Positions 42,309 to 51,472 of a stretch of 64,000 nucleotides of DNA are shown here, piece after piece. Under the pieces are notes generated by a model that ran no database searches, had not been told where the DNA came from, and saw nothing but the letters and a program-made list of their open reading frames with translations. Source of the stretch: Streptomyces piniterrae (lineage in GTDB: Bacteria; Actinomycetota; Actinomycetes; Streptomycetales; Streptomycetaceae); contig NZ_SUMB01000014.1 of assembly GCF_005048155.1 (NCBI RefSeq), positions 124,001 through 188,000 of the forward strand. The letters are read 5' to 3'. The number at the start of each line of letters is the position of its first letter. The stretch's first letter is position 1. Both the position numbers and the translations under genes were made by a program.

Positions 42309-42992
42309 ATGTCTGATGCTGCGCAGCCTTCCGCTGCCGAGGTACGTGCCGCCGCCGAGGCGGTCAAAGCCGCGCTGGACCGTCACCTCGACGCGGTCGA
42401 ACGCCGCTCGGGGCAGGACGACCCGGCCGTCTACGCCGCGTTCGACGAGCTCGCCGCGGCGGCTGAGGTGTACGACGAGCTGCTGTACGACACCTACGAC
42501 GAGGTCACCCCCTTCGAGATCCCCGGCAGCGACACACTGCCGGCGTACGCGGGCCCGGAGGAGCCGAGTGCGCTGAGCGTGCTGATCCGCCGCGATTACA
42601 CCGTCGCCGAACCGCAGCGGCTGCTGCATCAGGCACAGCGCATCGCCGATCTGGATCCGGACGCCGCCGACGAGGCGGTGGGCAACGGCGCCGCGCGCGC
42701 CGACGCCGCCGGTGTGGTCGGCAGCAGTGTGCACGCGGCGCTCGGTGTGCTCTTCGGCGAGTTCGAACCGGACGAGATCGCCTCCCGGCACAAGGAGTTC
42801 GGCCTGGAGGAGGGTGACTCCACCCTGTGGGTGGCCGCCGCCGATGATCCGGCCGAGCCGGGGGAGTGGCTGTCCACCCCGTTCGACCAGGCCGATCCCG
42901 AGCGGGTGGTGTGCCGCTTCGACGTCAGTGCGGTCTTCGACGAGGAGCTGGACGACGACGATCTGCTGGAGGCACTGGACAAGGAGCGGTGA
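42309..42992 (+). CDS. Conserved hypothetical acidic protein
   Basis: This 227-residue, strongly acidic protein is mostly alpha-helical by composition (AAEAVKAALDRHLDAVERRS). I know no function. It ends with an Asp/Glu-rich helix (EELDDDDLLEALDKER). ATG at 42309 is chosen; the frame is open further upstream into the divergent gene. Soluble and probably cytoplasmic. Confidence 0.75.
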   Translation: MSDAAQPSAAEVRAAAEAVKAALDRHLDAVERRSGQDDPAVYAAFDELAAAAEVYDELLYDTYDEVTPFEIPGSDTLPAYAGPEEPSALSVLIRRDYTVAEPQRLLHQAQRIADLDPDAADEAVGNGAARADAAGVVGSSVHAALGVLFGEFEPDEIASRHKEFGLEEGDSTLWVAAADDPAEPGEWLSTPFDQADPERVVCRFDVSAVFDEELDDDDLLEALDKER

Positions 42993-43072
42993 GGCAGCGC
43001 TGAGCGAGCGGTGAGCGGCCGCCGGGCCCTTCCGGACCCGGCGGCCGAGCTGTGCCCGGCGGCGTACGGGGC

Positions 43073-45466
43073 TCAGCCCGTCGCCGTGTCCGCCGCGCCG
43101 CTCTGCAGCTGCAGCAGGGTCCGCAGCCGGGTGGTGCGCTCCTTGACGGGCACCTCCGCGACCGCCCGGGGCAGCGCCTGGTCGACGCCCTGGACGACCG
43201 ACAGATGCCGCTCGCCGCGGCTGAAGGCGGTGTACGCCCAGGCGCGGGTCAGGCCGGCCGCCGCGTCACCGGGCAGCACGACCACCGCGGCCGGCCAGCG
43301 CATACCGGCCGCCTGATGCGCGGTGAGCGCCCAGCCGTGCCGTACCGCACCGGCGCCGACCTGCTCGCGCGGCACCACGACGGGCCCGCCGTCGCAGTCG
43401 AGACGCAGGCCCGCGGCGTCCGTGCCGATGACCGTGCCGGGTGTGATGCGGCCGGGCGCCGGGGCGTAGGCGACGCGGTCACCGGGGTCGAATCCGCCGA
43501 ACCGGCCGGGGCCGGGGTTGAGCCGCTCCTTGAGGGCGGCGTTCAGCGCGCGGGTGCCGGCCGCGCCGCCATGGCCGACCGTGATGACCTGCGTCTGGTC
43601 CGCGGGGACGCCCAGCGCCCGGGGCACCGAGTCGGCGACCAGCTGGACGGTGCGGTGCACCGCCTCCCCGGCGTCGCGCACCGGGACGATCACCACCTCC
43701 TTGCCGGGCGCCTCGACCTGGCCGAACTCGCCGACGCCGATGCCGGACACCAGCTCGCCGATCGGGCCGAAGTCCGGGGTACGGGAGGCGACCTGGGGGC
43801 AGAACCGGGCCGCCAGGAGGTCGGCGAACAGCCGGCCGGGACCGGCGGACCACAGGACGCCCGGATCGCCGCTGAGCACCAGCCGGGTGCCGTCGGACAG
43901 CGACTCGACGAGCATCGCGGCGGTCTCCAGATCCAGCTGCGGCGCGTCCAGCACCACCAGCAGATCGAGCGCCAGCGCGCCGTCCGCGTCCCGGCCGGGC
44001 CCCTCCCGCCCGGAGAGCAGGCCGGCCACGGTCACGGCCGCCGAACTCGGGCCCTCGGCGCCCCCGGGGGCGCCGGACGCTTCGGCGAGGTGGGCGGCCA
44101 GCCGGCGGCGGCCGTTCTCGCTGTGGGTGGCGCCGAACGCCCGCAGCCCCAGCGAGCGGGCCGCGGCGATCAGCGCGGCGGGCTCGGCGCGGGCCGCCTC
44201 GGCGCCGGTGTGCGCCACCAGGCCGCTGTGCGCGGCGGCCCGGATCAGCTCCCCGGCGGACGGCGACGGGGCGGCGGCCGCCGCGGCCTCCCACTCGGCG
44301 GCGGAGGGCTGGGCTGGGCGGCGGGCGGGCTCCTCGTCGGTGGGGCGGACGTCCCCCTGGCCGGGGCCGCCGGGGCCGGCGTCCCCGCGGTCGGCGTCGG
44401 CGTGGTTCTCGTCCCCGTGATCGACGTCCTCGTGACCGGCCTCGGCGTCCGCCTCACCCGCACCACCCTCGGCCACCGGCTCGAACGTGTTGAGCAGACG
44501 GGCCAGGCCGTCCGCGACGCTCTCCTCGGCCATCGCGAAGCGGTCGAGGCCGAGCAGGATCCGGACCGGTGCCTCCTCGTCGTCTTCCGCCGCGGGCGCG
44601 GACCGGCCCGGTGTGTCGATCGCGTCCTGGAACACCAGCACGGTGCCGTCGGCGATCGCCGTCTGGAGGGCGTCGTCGGGGTCCGGCACGGAGCGCTGGG
44701 CGAGCGCCGCACGCAGTGCGGGCGCCTCCAGGGCCGAGTGTCCGGCGACGGCGGCCTGCTCCAGCAGCCAGCCGACCAGTGCCTGGGCGCGCCGCTCGTC
44801 CCCCGGTCCGCAGGCGGGGCCGAGCAGCGCCCGTGCGTAGCCGTCGGCCTGCTCGGGACGCACCCCCGGCACGCCGAGCAGCTGCCACGGGTCCGCGGCC
44901 AGCGTCTCGGCGGCCCGCTCGCCCAGCACCTCGGCGGCCTTCTCCGCCAGCGCCTCCGGAGCGCCGCCGGCCGCGAGGACCTTGCGTACGCCCTCGATCC
45001 CGGGGGCGGTCGCCATGGCGGGGCGGGGAGCGGCCGTCGGGGCCTGGGCGGCGTCCCCAGGAGCGCCGCCGCCCGCGACGGACGGGCCGGACGGCTCTGC
45101 GGTCCCGCTCGCGGCGCGCTCACCGGCCCCGTCCTGCGCCGGGCGCGCAGGGCCGGCCTGCGGCGCCCGTCCTTCGGCGGCCGGCGCGTCCTTCCGCGGC
45201 CCGGCGGCGGGGGCGGCCGGCCTGGCGGTGCGCGGCGCCTCGTTGAAGAACGAGGCGGCCGACCGCTCGCCGCTTTCCACGGCCCGCACCGCCGCCGCCA
45301 GCGCCGCGGCCGTCGCCGCGGCGGAACCGGCCGCCGCGGCACCCGTCGCCTCGCCCTCGCCCCGCGCCGTCGCCGCGTCCTCGGCCGTGCGGCCGTCCGG
45401 AGTGCGGGGCGATGACGCTGCCTCCTGCTCGGGCTGGGTCTCGCCGGCGGGGCGGTCGGTACTCAC
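43073..45466 (-). CDS. RecD2-like helicase homologue lacking Walker motifs
   Basis: This 797-residue protein has an Ala/Pro-rich disordered N-terminus (about 1-155), a helix-hairpin-helix region (VLGERAAETLAADPWQLLGV, then PGVRPEQAD) and a RecD-like core. The core's motif III is LVLSGDPGVLWSAGPGRLFA and motif VI TRAWAYTAFSRGERHLSVVQ. No GxGKT Walker A is visible, and the Walker B DE pair is replaced (LLVVLDAPQLD). ATP hydrolysis is therefore doubtful. GTG start at 45466 overlaps the aldo/keto reductase stop by 4 bp. It could be a structural DNA-repair factor. Confidence 0.78.
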   Translation of the reverse strand: MSTDRPAGETQPEQEAASSPRTPDGRTAEDAATARGEGEATGAAAAGSAAATAAALAAAVRAVESGERSAASFFNEAPRTARPAAPAAGPRKDAPAAEGRAPQAGPARPAQDGAGERAASGTAEPSGPSVAGGGAPGDAAQAPTAAPRPAMATAPGIEGVRKVLAAGGAPEALAEKAAEVLGERAAETLAADPWQLLGVPGVRPEQADGYARALLGPACGPGDERRAQALVGWLLEQAAVAGHSALEAPALRAALAQRSVPDPDDALQTAIADGTVLVFQDAIDTPGRSAPAAEDDEEAPVRILLGLDRFAMAEESVADGLARLLNTFEPVAEGGAGEADAEAGHEDVDHGDENHADADRGDAGPGGPGQGDVRPTDEEPARRPAQPSAAEWEAAAAAAPSPSAGELIRAAAHSGLVAHTGAEAARAEPAALIAAARSLGLRAFGATHSENGRRRLAAHLAEASGAPGGAEGPSSAAVTVAGLLSGREGPGRDADGALALDLLVVLDAPQLDLETAAMLVESLSDGTRLVLSGDPGVLWSAGPGRLFADLLAARFCPQVASRTPDFGPIGELVSGIGVGEFGQVEAPGKEVVIVPVRDAGEAVHRTVQLVADSVPRALGVPADQTQVITVGHGGAAGTRALNAALKERLNPGPGRFGGFDPGDRVAYAPAPGRITPGTVIGTDAAGLRLDCDGGPVVVPREQVGAGAVRHGWALTAHQAAGMRWPAAVVVLPGDAAAGLTRAWAYTAFSRGERHLSVVQGVDQALPRAVAEVPVKERTTRLRTLLQLQSGAADTATG

Positions 45467-46446
45467 AGCGTGCTCCAGTCGTGATCGGGATAGTGGTGCA
45501 CCGGAGCTGACACATCGTCCAGCGCCCGGCGAATCTCGTCAGGAAGACTAAGGGTCTCCACTGACAATGCCGCCCTGAGCTGCTGCGCAGTACGCGCGCC
45601 GACGATCGGGGCGGTGACTCCGGGACGGTCGCGGACCCATGCGAGCGCGACCTGGAGCGGGGTGGCGGACAGGCCGTCGGCGGCGGTGGTGACCGCGTCG
45701 ACGATCCGGCCGGCCGGCTCGTCGAGATAGGGCGCGACGAACGGGGCGAGATGATCCGAGGCGCCCCGTGAGTCCGCCGGGGTGGCATGGCGGTACTTGC
45801 CGGTGAGGACGCCGCGGCCGAGCGGCGAGGACGGCAGCAGGCCGACGCCGAGATCGAGGGCGGCGGGCAGCACCTCGCGCTCGATGCCGCGCTGGAGGAG
45901 CGAGTACTCCATCTGCGTGCTGGCCAGCCGGGTGCGCAGGCCCGGTGCCGCGAGCTGCCAGGTGGCGGCCTTGGCGAGCTGCCAGCCGGAGAAGTTCGAC
46001 AGCCCCGCATAGCGCGCCCGGCCGCTGCTGACGGCGAGATCGAGGGCCTGGAGCGTCTCCTCCAGGGGCGTGTGCCGATCGAAGGCGTGCAGCTGCCACA
46101 GGTCGACGTAGTCCGTGCCCAGCCGTGCCAGCGAGGCGTCCAGGGCGGCCATCAGGTGACGCCGGGAGCCGTCGACGCGGCGGTCCGGCTCCAGGACGCT
46201 GCCCGCCTTGGTGGCGATCACCAGGTCGTCGCGGGGCACCAGGCTCTCGGACAGCCGGCCCAGGAGGTACTCGGCACCGCCGTCGGCGTAGATGTCGGCG
46301 GTGTCGACGAGGGTGCCGCCGGCCTCCCAGAACGTCTTGAGCTGGTCGGCGGCTTCCTGCTCGTCCGTGTCACGCGCCCAGTTCAGGGTGCCGAGCCCGA
46401 GGCGGGACACGCGAAGGCCCGTATGGCCGAGGTGCCTTTGCTCCAT
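45463..46446 (-). CDS. Aldo/keto reductase
   Basis: This 327-residue NADPH-dependent TIM-barrel oxidoreductase has Asp in VDTADIYADG, catalytic Tyr in the same motif, Lys in ATKAG and His in LWQLHAF. ATG at 46446 gives MEQRHLGHTGLRVSRLG. Its stop overlaps the start of the RecD-like gene (GTGA), so the two are coupled, an odd pairing. The physiological substrate is unknown. Confidence 0.92.
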   Translation of the reverse strand: MEQRHLGHTGLRVSRLGLGTLNWARDTDEQEAADQLKTFWEAGGTLVDTADIYADGGAEYLLGRLSESLVPRDDLVIATKAGSVLEPDRRVDGSRRHLMAALDASLARLGTDYVDLWQLHAFDRHTPLEETLQALDLAVSSGRARYAGLSNFSGWQLAKAATWQLAAPGLRTRLASTQMEYSLLQRGIEREVLPAALDLGVGLLPSSPLGRGVLTGKYRHATPADSRGASDHLAPFVAPYLDEPAGRIVDAVTTAADGLSATPLQVALAWVRDRPGVTAPIVGARTAQQLRAALSVETLSLPDEIRRALDDVSAPVHHYPDHDWSTL

Positions 46447-46572
46447 GAGCCTTGAGATTACGCGCCGCACGTCAGGATCAGGGGACCTGTGGACAACCCG
46501 CAGATGACGCCCTGCGTGGCAGGGACTAGAGTCCCCGCAACAACGACGTTACTGATGGGTAAGGGGAGCGGC

Positions 46573-47628
46573 ATGAGGCTTGGCATCAACCTCGGCTACT
46601 GGGGTGCCGGGATGGACTCCGACAATCTCGCGGTGGCGCAGGAGGCCGACCGCCTCGGCTACTCGGTCTGCTGGGCCGCCGAAGCCTACGGCTCCGACGC
46701 TCCCTCGGTGCTCTCCTGGGTCGCCGCCCAGACCGAACGCATCGACATCGGCTCGGCGATCTTCCAGATCCCGGCGCGTACGCCCGCGATGACCGCGATG
46801 ACCGCCGCGACGCTGGACTCCCTCTCCGGCGGCCGCTTCCGGCTCGGGCTCGGCGTCTCGGGACCGCAGGTCTCCGAGGGCTGGTACGGCGTCAAGTTCG
46901 ACAAGCCGCTGGCCCGCACCCGCGAGTACGTCGACATCATCCGCAAGGCCATGTCGCGCGAGCGGCTGTCCTACGAGGGCCAGCACTGGACGCTGCCGCT
47001 GCCCGGCGGCCCCGGCAAGCCGCTCAAGCTCACCGTGCACCCCGAGCGCGAGCACATCCCGCTCTACATCGCGGCCATCGGCCCCAAGAACCTGGAGCAG
47101 ACCGGCGAGATCGCCGACGGCGCGCTGCTGATCTTCCCCTCCGCCGACCACCTGGAGGAGACCGCGATCACCCACCTCCGGGCGGGCCGCGAGAAGGCCG
47201 GCAGGACGATGGACGGGTTCGACGTGTGTCCGACGCTGCCGCTGGCCCTCGGCGAGGACAAGGACGTCAGCGCGCTGGCCGACATGTTCCGCCCGTACAC
47301 CGCCCTGTACGTCGGCGGCATGGGCAGCCGCAAGCAGAACTTCTACAACCAGCTGGCCCAGCGAATGGGCTACGAGAAGGAAGCCGCCGAGATCCAGGAC
47401 AAGTACCTGTCCGGCGACAAGGACGGCGCGGCCGCCGCGATCCCCGAGCGGCTGATCGACCAGACCACGCTGCTCGGCTCCGTCGAGCGGATCGCCGAGC
47501 GGATGCAGGCGTACGCGGCGGCCGGGGTCACCACGCTGACCCTGGCGCCCGCCGGCTTCACCCTGGACGAGCGGCTCGCGTCCCTCCGGGCGGGCACCGA
47601 GGCCCTGGAGCGCGCCGGGCTGGCGTGA
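46573..47628 (+). CDS. LLM-class (probable F420-dependent) oxidoreductase
   Basis: This 351-residue luciferase-like TIM barrel begins MRLGINLGYWGAG. Family motifs FQIPARTPAMTAMTAATLDS, GGRFRLGLGVSGPQ and YIAAIGPKNLEQTGEIADGA match the LLM F420 group found in Streptomyces. ATG at 46573 follows AAGGGGAG. Substrate unknown. Stand-alone, with a strong hairpin downstream. Confidence 0.9.
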   Translation: MRLGINLGYWGAGMDSDNLAVAQEADRLGYSVCWAAEAYGSDAPSVLSWVAAQTERIDIGSAIFQIPARTPAMTAMTAATLDSLSGGRFRLGLGVSGPQVSEGWYGVKFDKPLARTREYVDIIRKAMSRERLSYEGQHWTLPLPGGPGKPLKLTVHPEREHIPLYIAAIGPKNLEQTGEIADGALLIFPSADHLEETAITHLRAGREKAGRTMDGFDVCPTLPLALGEDKDVSALADMFRPYTALYVGGMGSRKQNFYNQLAQRMGYEKEAAEIQDKYLSGDKDGAAAAIPERLIDQTTLLGSVERIAERMQAYAAAGVTTLTLAPAGFTLDERLASLRAGTEALERAGLA

Positions 47629-48161
47629 ACGCCGGCCTCTGCCCCCCACCCCCCACCCCCACCCCGCCCCCTCCCCCGAAGGGGGAGGCGGGGGAGGGGG
47701 CGGGGAAGCACCCGCGGGGCGGGGGAACACCCGTGTCGTACGCGTCCGCCGTCAGGCCGTAGCGAGGAACACCCGCGGGGCGGGGGAACACCCGCGGGGC
47801 GGGGGAACACCCGCGGGGCGGGGGAACACCGCGGGACGGGAACACCGCGGGACGGGAACACCGCGCGGCGGCGAAGCGCGAACTGCGGCGGGGAAGCACC
47901 GCGCGGCGGCGGAGCACGCACCGCGGCCGGGAAGCGAAGCACGCGGCGGAGCTGAAGCTCTGCGGCCGTGGTGGGGGCTCGGGGGGTCTTCCCCGCCACG
48001 GCCGTCACGCAGCACAACGGCACGGCGGGTGCGCGGGTTACGCCTCGGCACCAGGAGGCGCGTCGTCCGAACGGCCGAACGGACCGGCTCTCCGGTTGCC
48101 CCTGATGGAACACCGCACTTGACTTTTCGTTTGCAGGTGTGTCCGTTCGGAGGTGGCGCAG
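47629..48161. repeat. 533-bp intergenic region rich in tandem repeats
   Basis: No gene is credible here. After the terminator hairpin come three exact 19-bp units GAACACCCGCGGGGCGGGG (47767-47823), two 16-bp units GAACACCGCGGGACGG (47824-47855) and several decayed copies to about 47965. A single isolated unit is at about 47708. The last 190 bp, less repetitive, should hold the ferritin-like gene promoter. Confidence 0.8.
47662..47705. terminator. Terminator after LLM oxidoreductase
   Basis: CCCCGCCCCCTCCCCC and its exact complement (47690-47705) form 16-bp arms. An alternative inner stem is CCTCCCCC-GAA-GGGGGAGG. Confidence 0.75.
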
Positions 48162-48950
48162 ATGTTCTCGGCTCGAAGCCTGTTCCAGGAGATCTTCGAC
48201 AACGACGAGTCCTATCGGCTGTTCTGCTCCATCGCGGCCAGCGGCGAGGCGCAGGGCGGCTGGGAGAACGGCCGGATCGCGGCGCTGCTCCCCGCGTCCC
48301 AGCGCGCGCTCGCACCCAAGGTCACCCGGCACGGCGCCGACGAGGACAAGCACGGCAGGATCTTCAACGCCCTGCTGCACAAGCGCGGTCTGACCCCCAC
48401 CGAGGTCCCCGAGGCCACCGACTACACCATGCTGCTGGAGCGGCAGGGCATCGGCCTGGCGCACGACAAGCTGCGCCGCGACGAGCCGCTCACCGAGCAC
48501 GACATCATCACCTACCTCGCGCACAGCCGGGTCACCGAACAGCGTGCCTCCGAGCAGATGGTGCTGCTCAGGACGTACTTCGGCGACCACCCCGATGTCG
48601 GCAAGGCCGTCCGGATGATCTCCAGCGACGAGGACAACCATCTGGCGTACTGCCACGAGGAGTTGCTGCGGCTGGCCCGTGCCGGGCACGGCCGTACCAT
48701 CCAGGGGCTGCTGCGCGACTCCGCGCTCGCCGAGATCGCCGTCTACCGCGACGTCAGCCTGGCCGTCATGGACCACATGGGCCGCATCCTGAAGTGGCCC
48801 GCGGCCAAGTCCGCGGTGCTCGCCGCGGGCATCCGGGCGGTGTACGCGTACGAGCGCCTGGCGGGCTGGCACCGCATGGTCAGCCTGCGGATGCCCGAGC
48901 GCCTCGACGCGCTGTCCGGCCCGGCCACCACCGCACCGGAGTACGCCTGA
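48162..48950 (+). CDS. Ferritin-like domain protein
   Basis: This 262-residue helical protein has carboxylate/histidine motifs spaced as in diiron ferritin-like folds: ADEDKHGRIFNALL and SDEDNHLAYCHEELL. Intervening helix SRVTEQRASEQMV adds glutamates. GGAGG ends 8 nt before ATG 48162, which is preferred over GTG 48153. Possible oxygenase or iron-handling role; no partner gene. Confidence 0.85.
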   Translation: MFSARSLFQEIFDNDESYRLFCSIAASGEAQGGWENGRIAALLPASQRALAPKVTRHGADEDKHGRIFNALLHKRGLTPTEVPEATDYTMLLERQGIGLAHDKLRRDEPLTEHDIITYLAHSRVTEQRASEQMVLLRTYFGDHPDVGKAVRMISSDEDNHLAYCHEELLRLARAGHGRTIQGLLRDSALAEIAVYRDVSLAVMDHMGRILKWPAAKSAVLAAGIRAVYAYERLAGWHRMVSLRMPERLDALSGPATTAPEYA

Positions 48951-48980
48951 CACCTCCGGGCGCGCGCCAGGCAGGCCCGC

Positions 48981-49973
48981 TCACAGCCAGCCGCGCCGCT
49001 TGAACAGCCGGTACAGCGACACCTCGACGACCGCCATGAACAGCAGGATCGCCGGATAGCCGAGGTGCCATTTCAGCTCGGGCATGTCATCGAAGTTCAT
49101 GCCGTAGACACCCGCGATCAGGGTCGGCACGGCCGCCAGCGCCGCCCACGCCGAGATCTTGCGCATATCGTCGTTCTGCCGCACGCCCATCTGCGCCAGA
49201 TGAGCCGCGAGAATGTCCGAGAGCAGCCGGTCCAGGCCGTCCACCGACTCGTTGGCGCGGGTGAGATGGTCGTCGACATCGCGGAAGAACGGCCGGGCAT
49301 GGTCGTGCACGAACGGCACCCCGGGGTTCTGGAGGCGCTCCATCGGCTCCGCCAAGGGGCCCGTGGCGCGCCGGAATTCGAGCACCTCGCGCTTGAACGC
49401 GTAGATCTGCGCCGCGGTGTTCCTGGTGTCGCCGCGGACCGGCGCGAACACCTCGGCCTCCAACTCCTCCAGGTCCGTCTGGAGTTCGGCGGCGACCTCG
49501 ATGTAGTGGTCCACCACCGCGTCGCTGACCGCGTAGAGCACCGCGCCGGGACCGTGCCGCAGGATCTCCGGGTGGTCCTCCAGCCGTCTGCGCACCGCCG
49601 CCAGGGGACTGGCCTCGCCGTGCCGCACGGTGACCACGAACGAGTCGCCGACGAAGACCATCAGTTCGGTCGCGGTCACCGTGTCGGCCTCGACGTCGTA
49701 CGTGATCGGCTTCAGCACCATGAACAGCGAATCGTCGTAGACCTCCAGCTTGGGCCGCTGGTGGGCGTGCAGGGCGTCCTCGACCGCCAGCGGGTGCAGC
49801 CCGAACTCGCTGCTGACGTGGTCGAACTCCTCCTGAGTCGGCTCGTACATCCCGAGCCACATGAAGGAGTGCCCCTCGGCCCGCGCCTCGGCGAGAGCCT
49901 CGGAGAAATCCGCCGGCCCCTCGGTGCGGCGGCCTTCCCGGTAGATGCCGCAGTCCACGATCACATCTGGCAT
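48981..49973 (-). CDS. corA: CorA-type magnesium/cobalt transporter
   Basis: This protein of about 330 residues has a long cytoplasmic N-terminal domain and two C-terminal membrane helices. The first is followed by the signature loop YGMNFDDMPEL. CorA pentamers admit Mg2+, Co2+ or Ni2+. ATG at 49973 follows GGGTGAG; GTG 49979 is possible. It diverges from the phosphomutase over a region filled by a 17-bp tandem repeat. Confidence 0.92.
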   Translation of the reverse strand: MPDVIVDCGIYREGRRTEGPADFSEALAEARAEGHSFMWLGMYEPTQEEFDHVSSEFGLHPLAVEDALHAHQRPKLEVYDDSLFMVLKPITYDVEADTVTATELMVFVGDSFVVTVRHGEASPLAAVRRRLEDHPEILRHGPGAVLYAVSDAVVDHYIEVAAELQTDLEELEAEVFAPVRGDTRNTAAQIYAFKREVLEFRRATGPLAEPMERLQNPGVPFVHDHARPFFRDVDDHLTRANESVDGLDRLLSDILAAHLAQMGVRQNDDMRKISAWAALAAVPTLIAGVYGMNFDDMPELKWHLGYPAILLFMAVVEVSLYRLFKRRGWL

Positions 49974-49992
49974 TCTCACCCGCCGCCGGGCC

Positions 49993-50060
49993 GCCTGCCA
50001 GGAATGGCCGCCTGCCAGGAATGGCGGCCTGCCGGGGACCGGGGCCTGCCGGGGACCGGG
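49993..50060. repeat. Four 17-bp tandem repeats in a divergent promoter
   Basis: Two copies of GCCTGCCAGGAATGG(C) with C/G ends (49993-50009, 50010-50026) are followed by two exact copies of GCCTGCCGGGGACCGGG (50027-50043, 50044-50060). They occupy 68 of the 110 bp between corA and the phosphomutase gene. Confidence 0.9.
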
Positions 50061-50083
50061 GCCCGGAACGTAGGCTGGCCGTC

Positions 50084-50782
50084 ATGGCCACGCTGATCCT
50101 GCTGCGGCACTGCCGCTCCACCGCCAACACCTCCGGCGTGCTCGCGGGACGGACGCCCGGCGTCGCCCTCGACGGGCGGGGCGCCGCCCAGGCCGCGGCG
50201 CTGCCCGCCCGGCTGGCGCAGGTGCCGCTGGCCGCCGCCGTCACCAGCCCGCTCCAGCGCTGCCAGGAGACCCTGAGCCCGCTTCTGGAGGCCCGCCCCG
50301 GACTGCCGCTGTTCACCGAGGACCGGATCAGCGAGTGCGACTACGGCGACTGGTCGGGCCGCAAGCTCGCCGAGCTGAACGACGAGCCGCTGATGGAGGT
50401 CGTCCAGCACCACCCGTCCGCGGCCGCCTTCCCCGGCGGCGAGTCGATGCGGGCGATGCAGGCCCGCGCGGTGGACGCGGTGCGCTACTGGAACGCCCGG
50501 ATCGAGGCCGAGCACGGTGCCGAAGCGGTCTACCTCATGTGCTCGCACGGTGACATCATTAAGTCCCTGGTCGCGGACGCCGTCGGCATCCACCTCGACC
50601 TCTTCCAGCGGATCTCCGTCGAGCCCTGCTCGGTGACCGTCATCCGCTACACCCGGCTGCGCCCCTTCCTCGTACGGCTCGGCGACACCGGTGACTTCCG
50701 CTCCCTCGCGCCCGAAGAGGACGAGGGCGCCGCCGGTACGGAACGGGACGCGGCCCTGGGCGGTGGTGCGGGAGCACCGTGA
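50084..50782 (+). CDS. MSMEG_4193-family histidine phosphatase/phosphomutase
   Basis: This 232-residue protein of the histidine phosphatase superfamily has catalytic His in LLRHCRSTANT (usual RHG is RHC here), Arg in SPLQRCQET and second His in MCSHGDIIK. It belongs to the actinobacterial MSMEG_4193 family, which co-occurs with DUF3090 and SCO1664-family genes. All are present next in order. ATG at 50084. Substrate unknown; acidic tail of about 30 residues. Confidence 0.9.
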   Translation: MATLILLRHCRSTANTSGVLAGRTPGVALDGRGAAQAAALPARLAQVPLAAAVTSPLQRCQETLSPLLEARPGLPLFTEDRISECDYGDWSGRKLAELNDEPLMEVVQHHPSAAAFPGGESMRAMQARAVDAVRYWNARIEAEHGAEAVYLMCSHGDIIKSLVADAVGIHLDLFQRISVEPCSVTVIRYTRLRPFLVRLGDTGDFRSLAPEEDEGAAGTERDAALGGGAGAP

Positions 50783-50881
50783 TCAGCGGGCGCAGTAGGG
50801 TGGTGCGACGGCGCTGCCCGCCACGCCCCTGCGATCGCAGTGACCGCAGTGACCCCGCAGTCGAGCAATCGGAGCAGGACG

Positions 50882-51472
50882 TTGTCCCGTCAGGTGTTCT
50901 TCTACGACGCGCCGGACCGCTTCGTGGCCGGTACGGTCGGGCTGCCTGGCCGCCGTAGCTTCTACCTCCAGGCCACCGCGGCCGGCCGTACCACCAGCGT
51001 CGCCCTGGAGAAGACCCAGGTCGCGGCCCTCGCCGAGCGGATCGACGAGCTGCTGGACGAGGTGGTGCGGCGCAGCGGCGGCAGCGCTCCGGTGCCCGCC
51101 GTCTCGCCCCCCGAACTGTCCGACACCGCCCCGCTGGAGACGCCTCTGGAGGAGGAGTTCCGGGTCGGCACCATGGCGCTGGCCTGGGACGGCGAGGACG
51201 AGCGGATGATCGTCGAGGCGCAGGCCCTGGTCGAGCTGGAGGCCGACAGCGACGAGGACCTCGCCGACGCCGAGGAGCGGCTGCTCCAGGACGACGAGAA
51301 CGGCCCGCCGATGCTGCGGGTGCGCCTCACCGGCACGATGGCCAGGGCGTTCGCCAAGCGCGCGCTGGAAGTCGTCAACGCCGGGCGCCCGCCCTGCCCG
51401 CTGTGCAGCCTGCCGCTCGACCCGGAGGGACACGTATGTCCGCGCCAGAACGGATACCGGCGGGACGCCTGA
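50882..51472 (+). CDS. DUF3090-family protein
   Basis: This 196-residue protein matches DUF3090 (SRQVFFYDAPDRFVAGTVGL). A C-terminal CPLCSLPLDPEGHVCP suggests zinc binding. The family start is at TTG 50882 after GGAGCAGG; GTG 50840 would add 14 residues. It lies 100 bp after the phosphomutase and overlaps the next gene by 37 bp. Function unknown. Confidence 0.85.
   Translation: MSRQVFFYDAPDRFVAGTVGLPGRRSFYLQATAAGRTTSVALEKTQVAALAERIDELLDEVVRRSGGSAPVPAVSPPELSDTAPLETPLEEEFRVGTMALAWDGEDERMIVEAQALVELEADSDEDLADAEERLLQDDENGPPMLRVRLTGTMARAFAKRALEVVNAGRPPCPLCSLPLDPEGHVCPRQNGYRRDA

Noticed and set aside
43052..45415. 787-codon open frame opposite the RecD-like gene
   Set aside because: Composition is Arg/Gly/Ala shadow type with no recognisable motif; the minus-strand frame has HHH and RecD-like motifs.
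47767..47855. Possible CRISPR array
   Set aside because: Units are directly adjacent with no spacers and no cas genes; it is a minisatellite.
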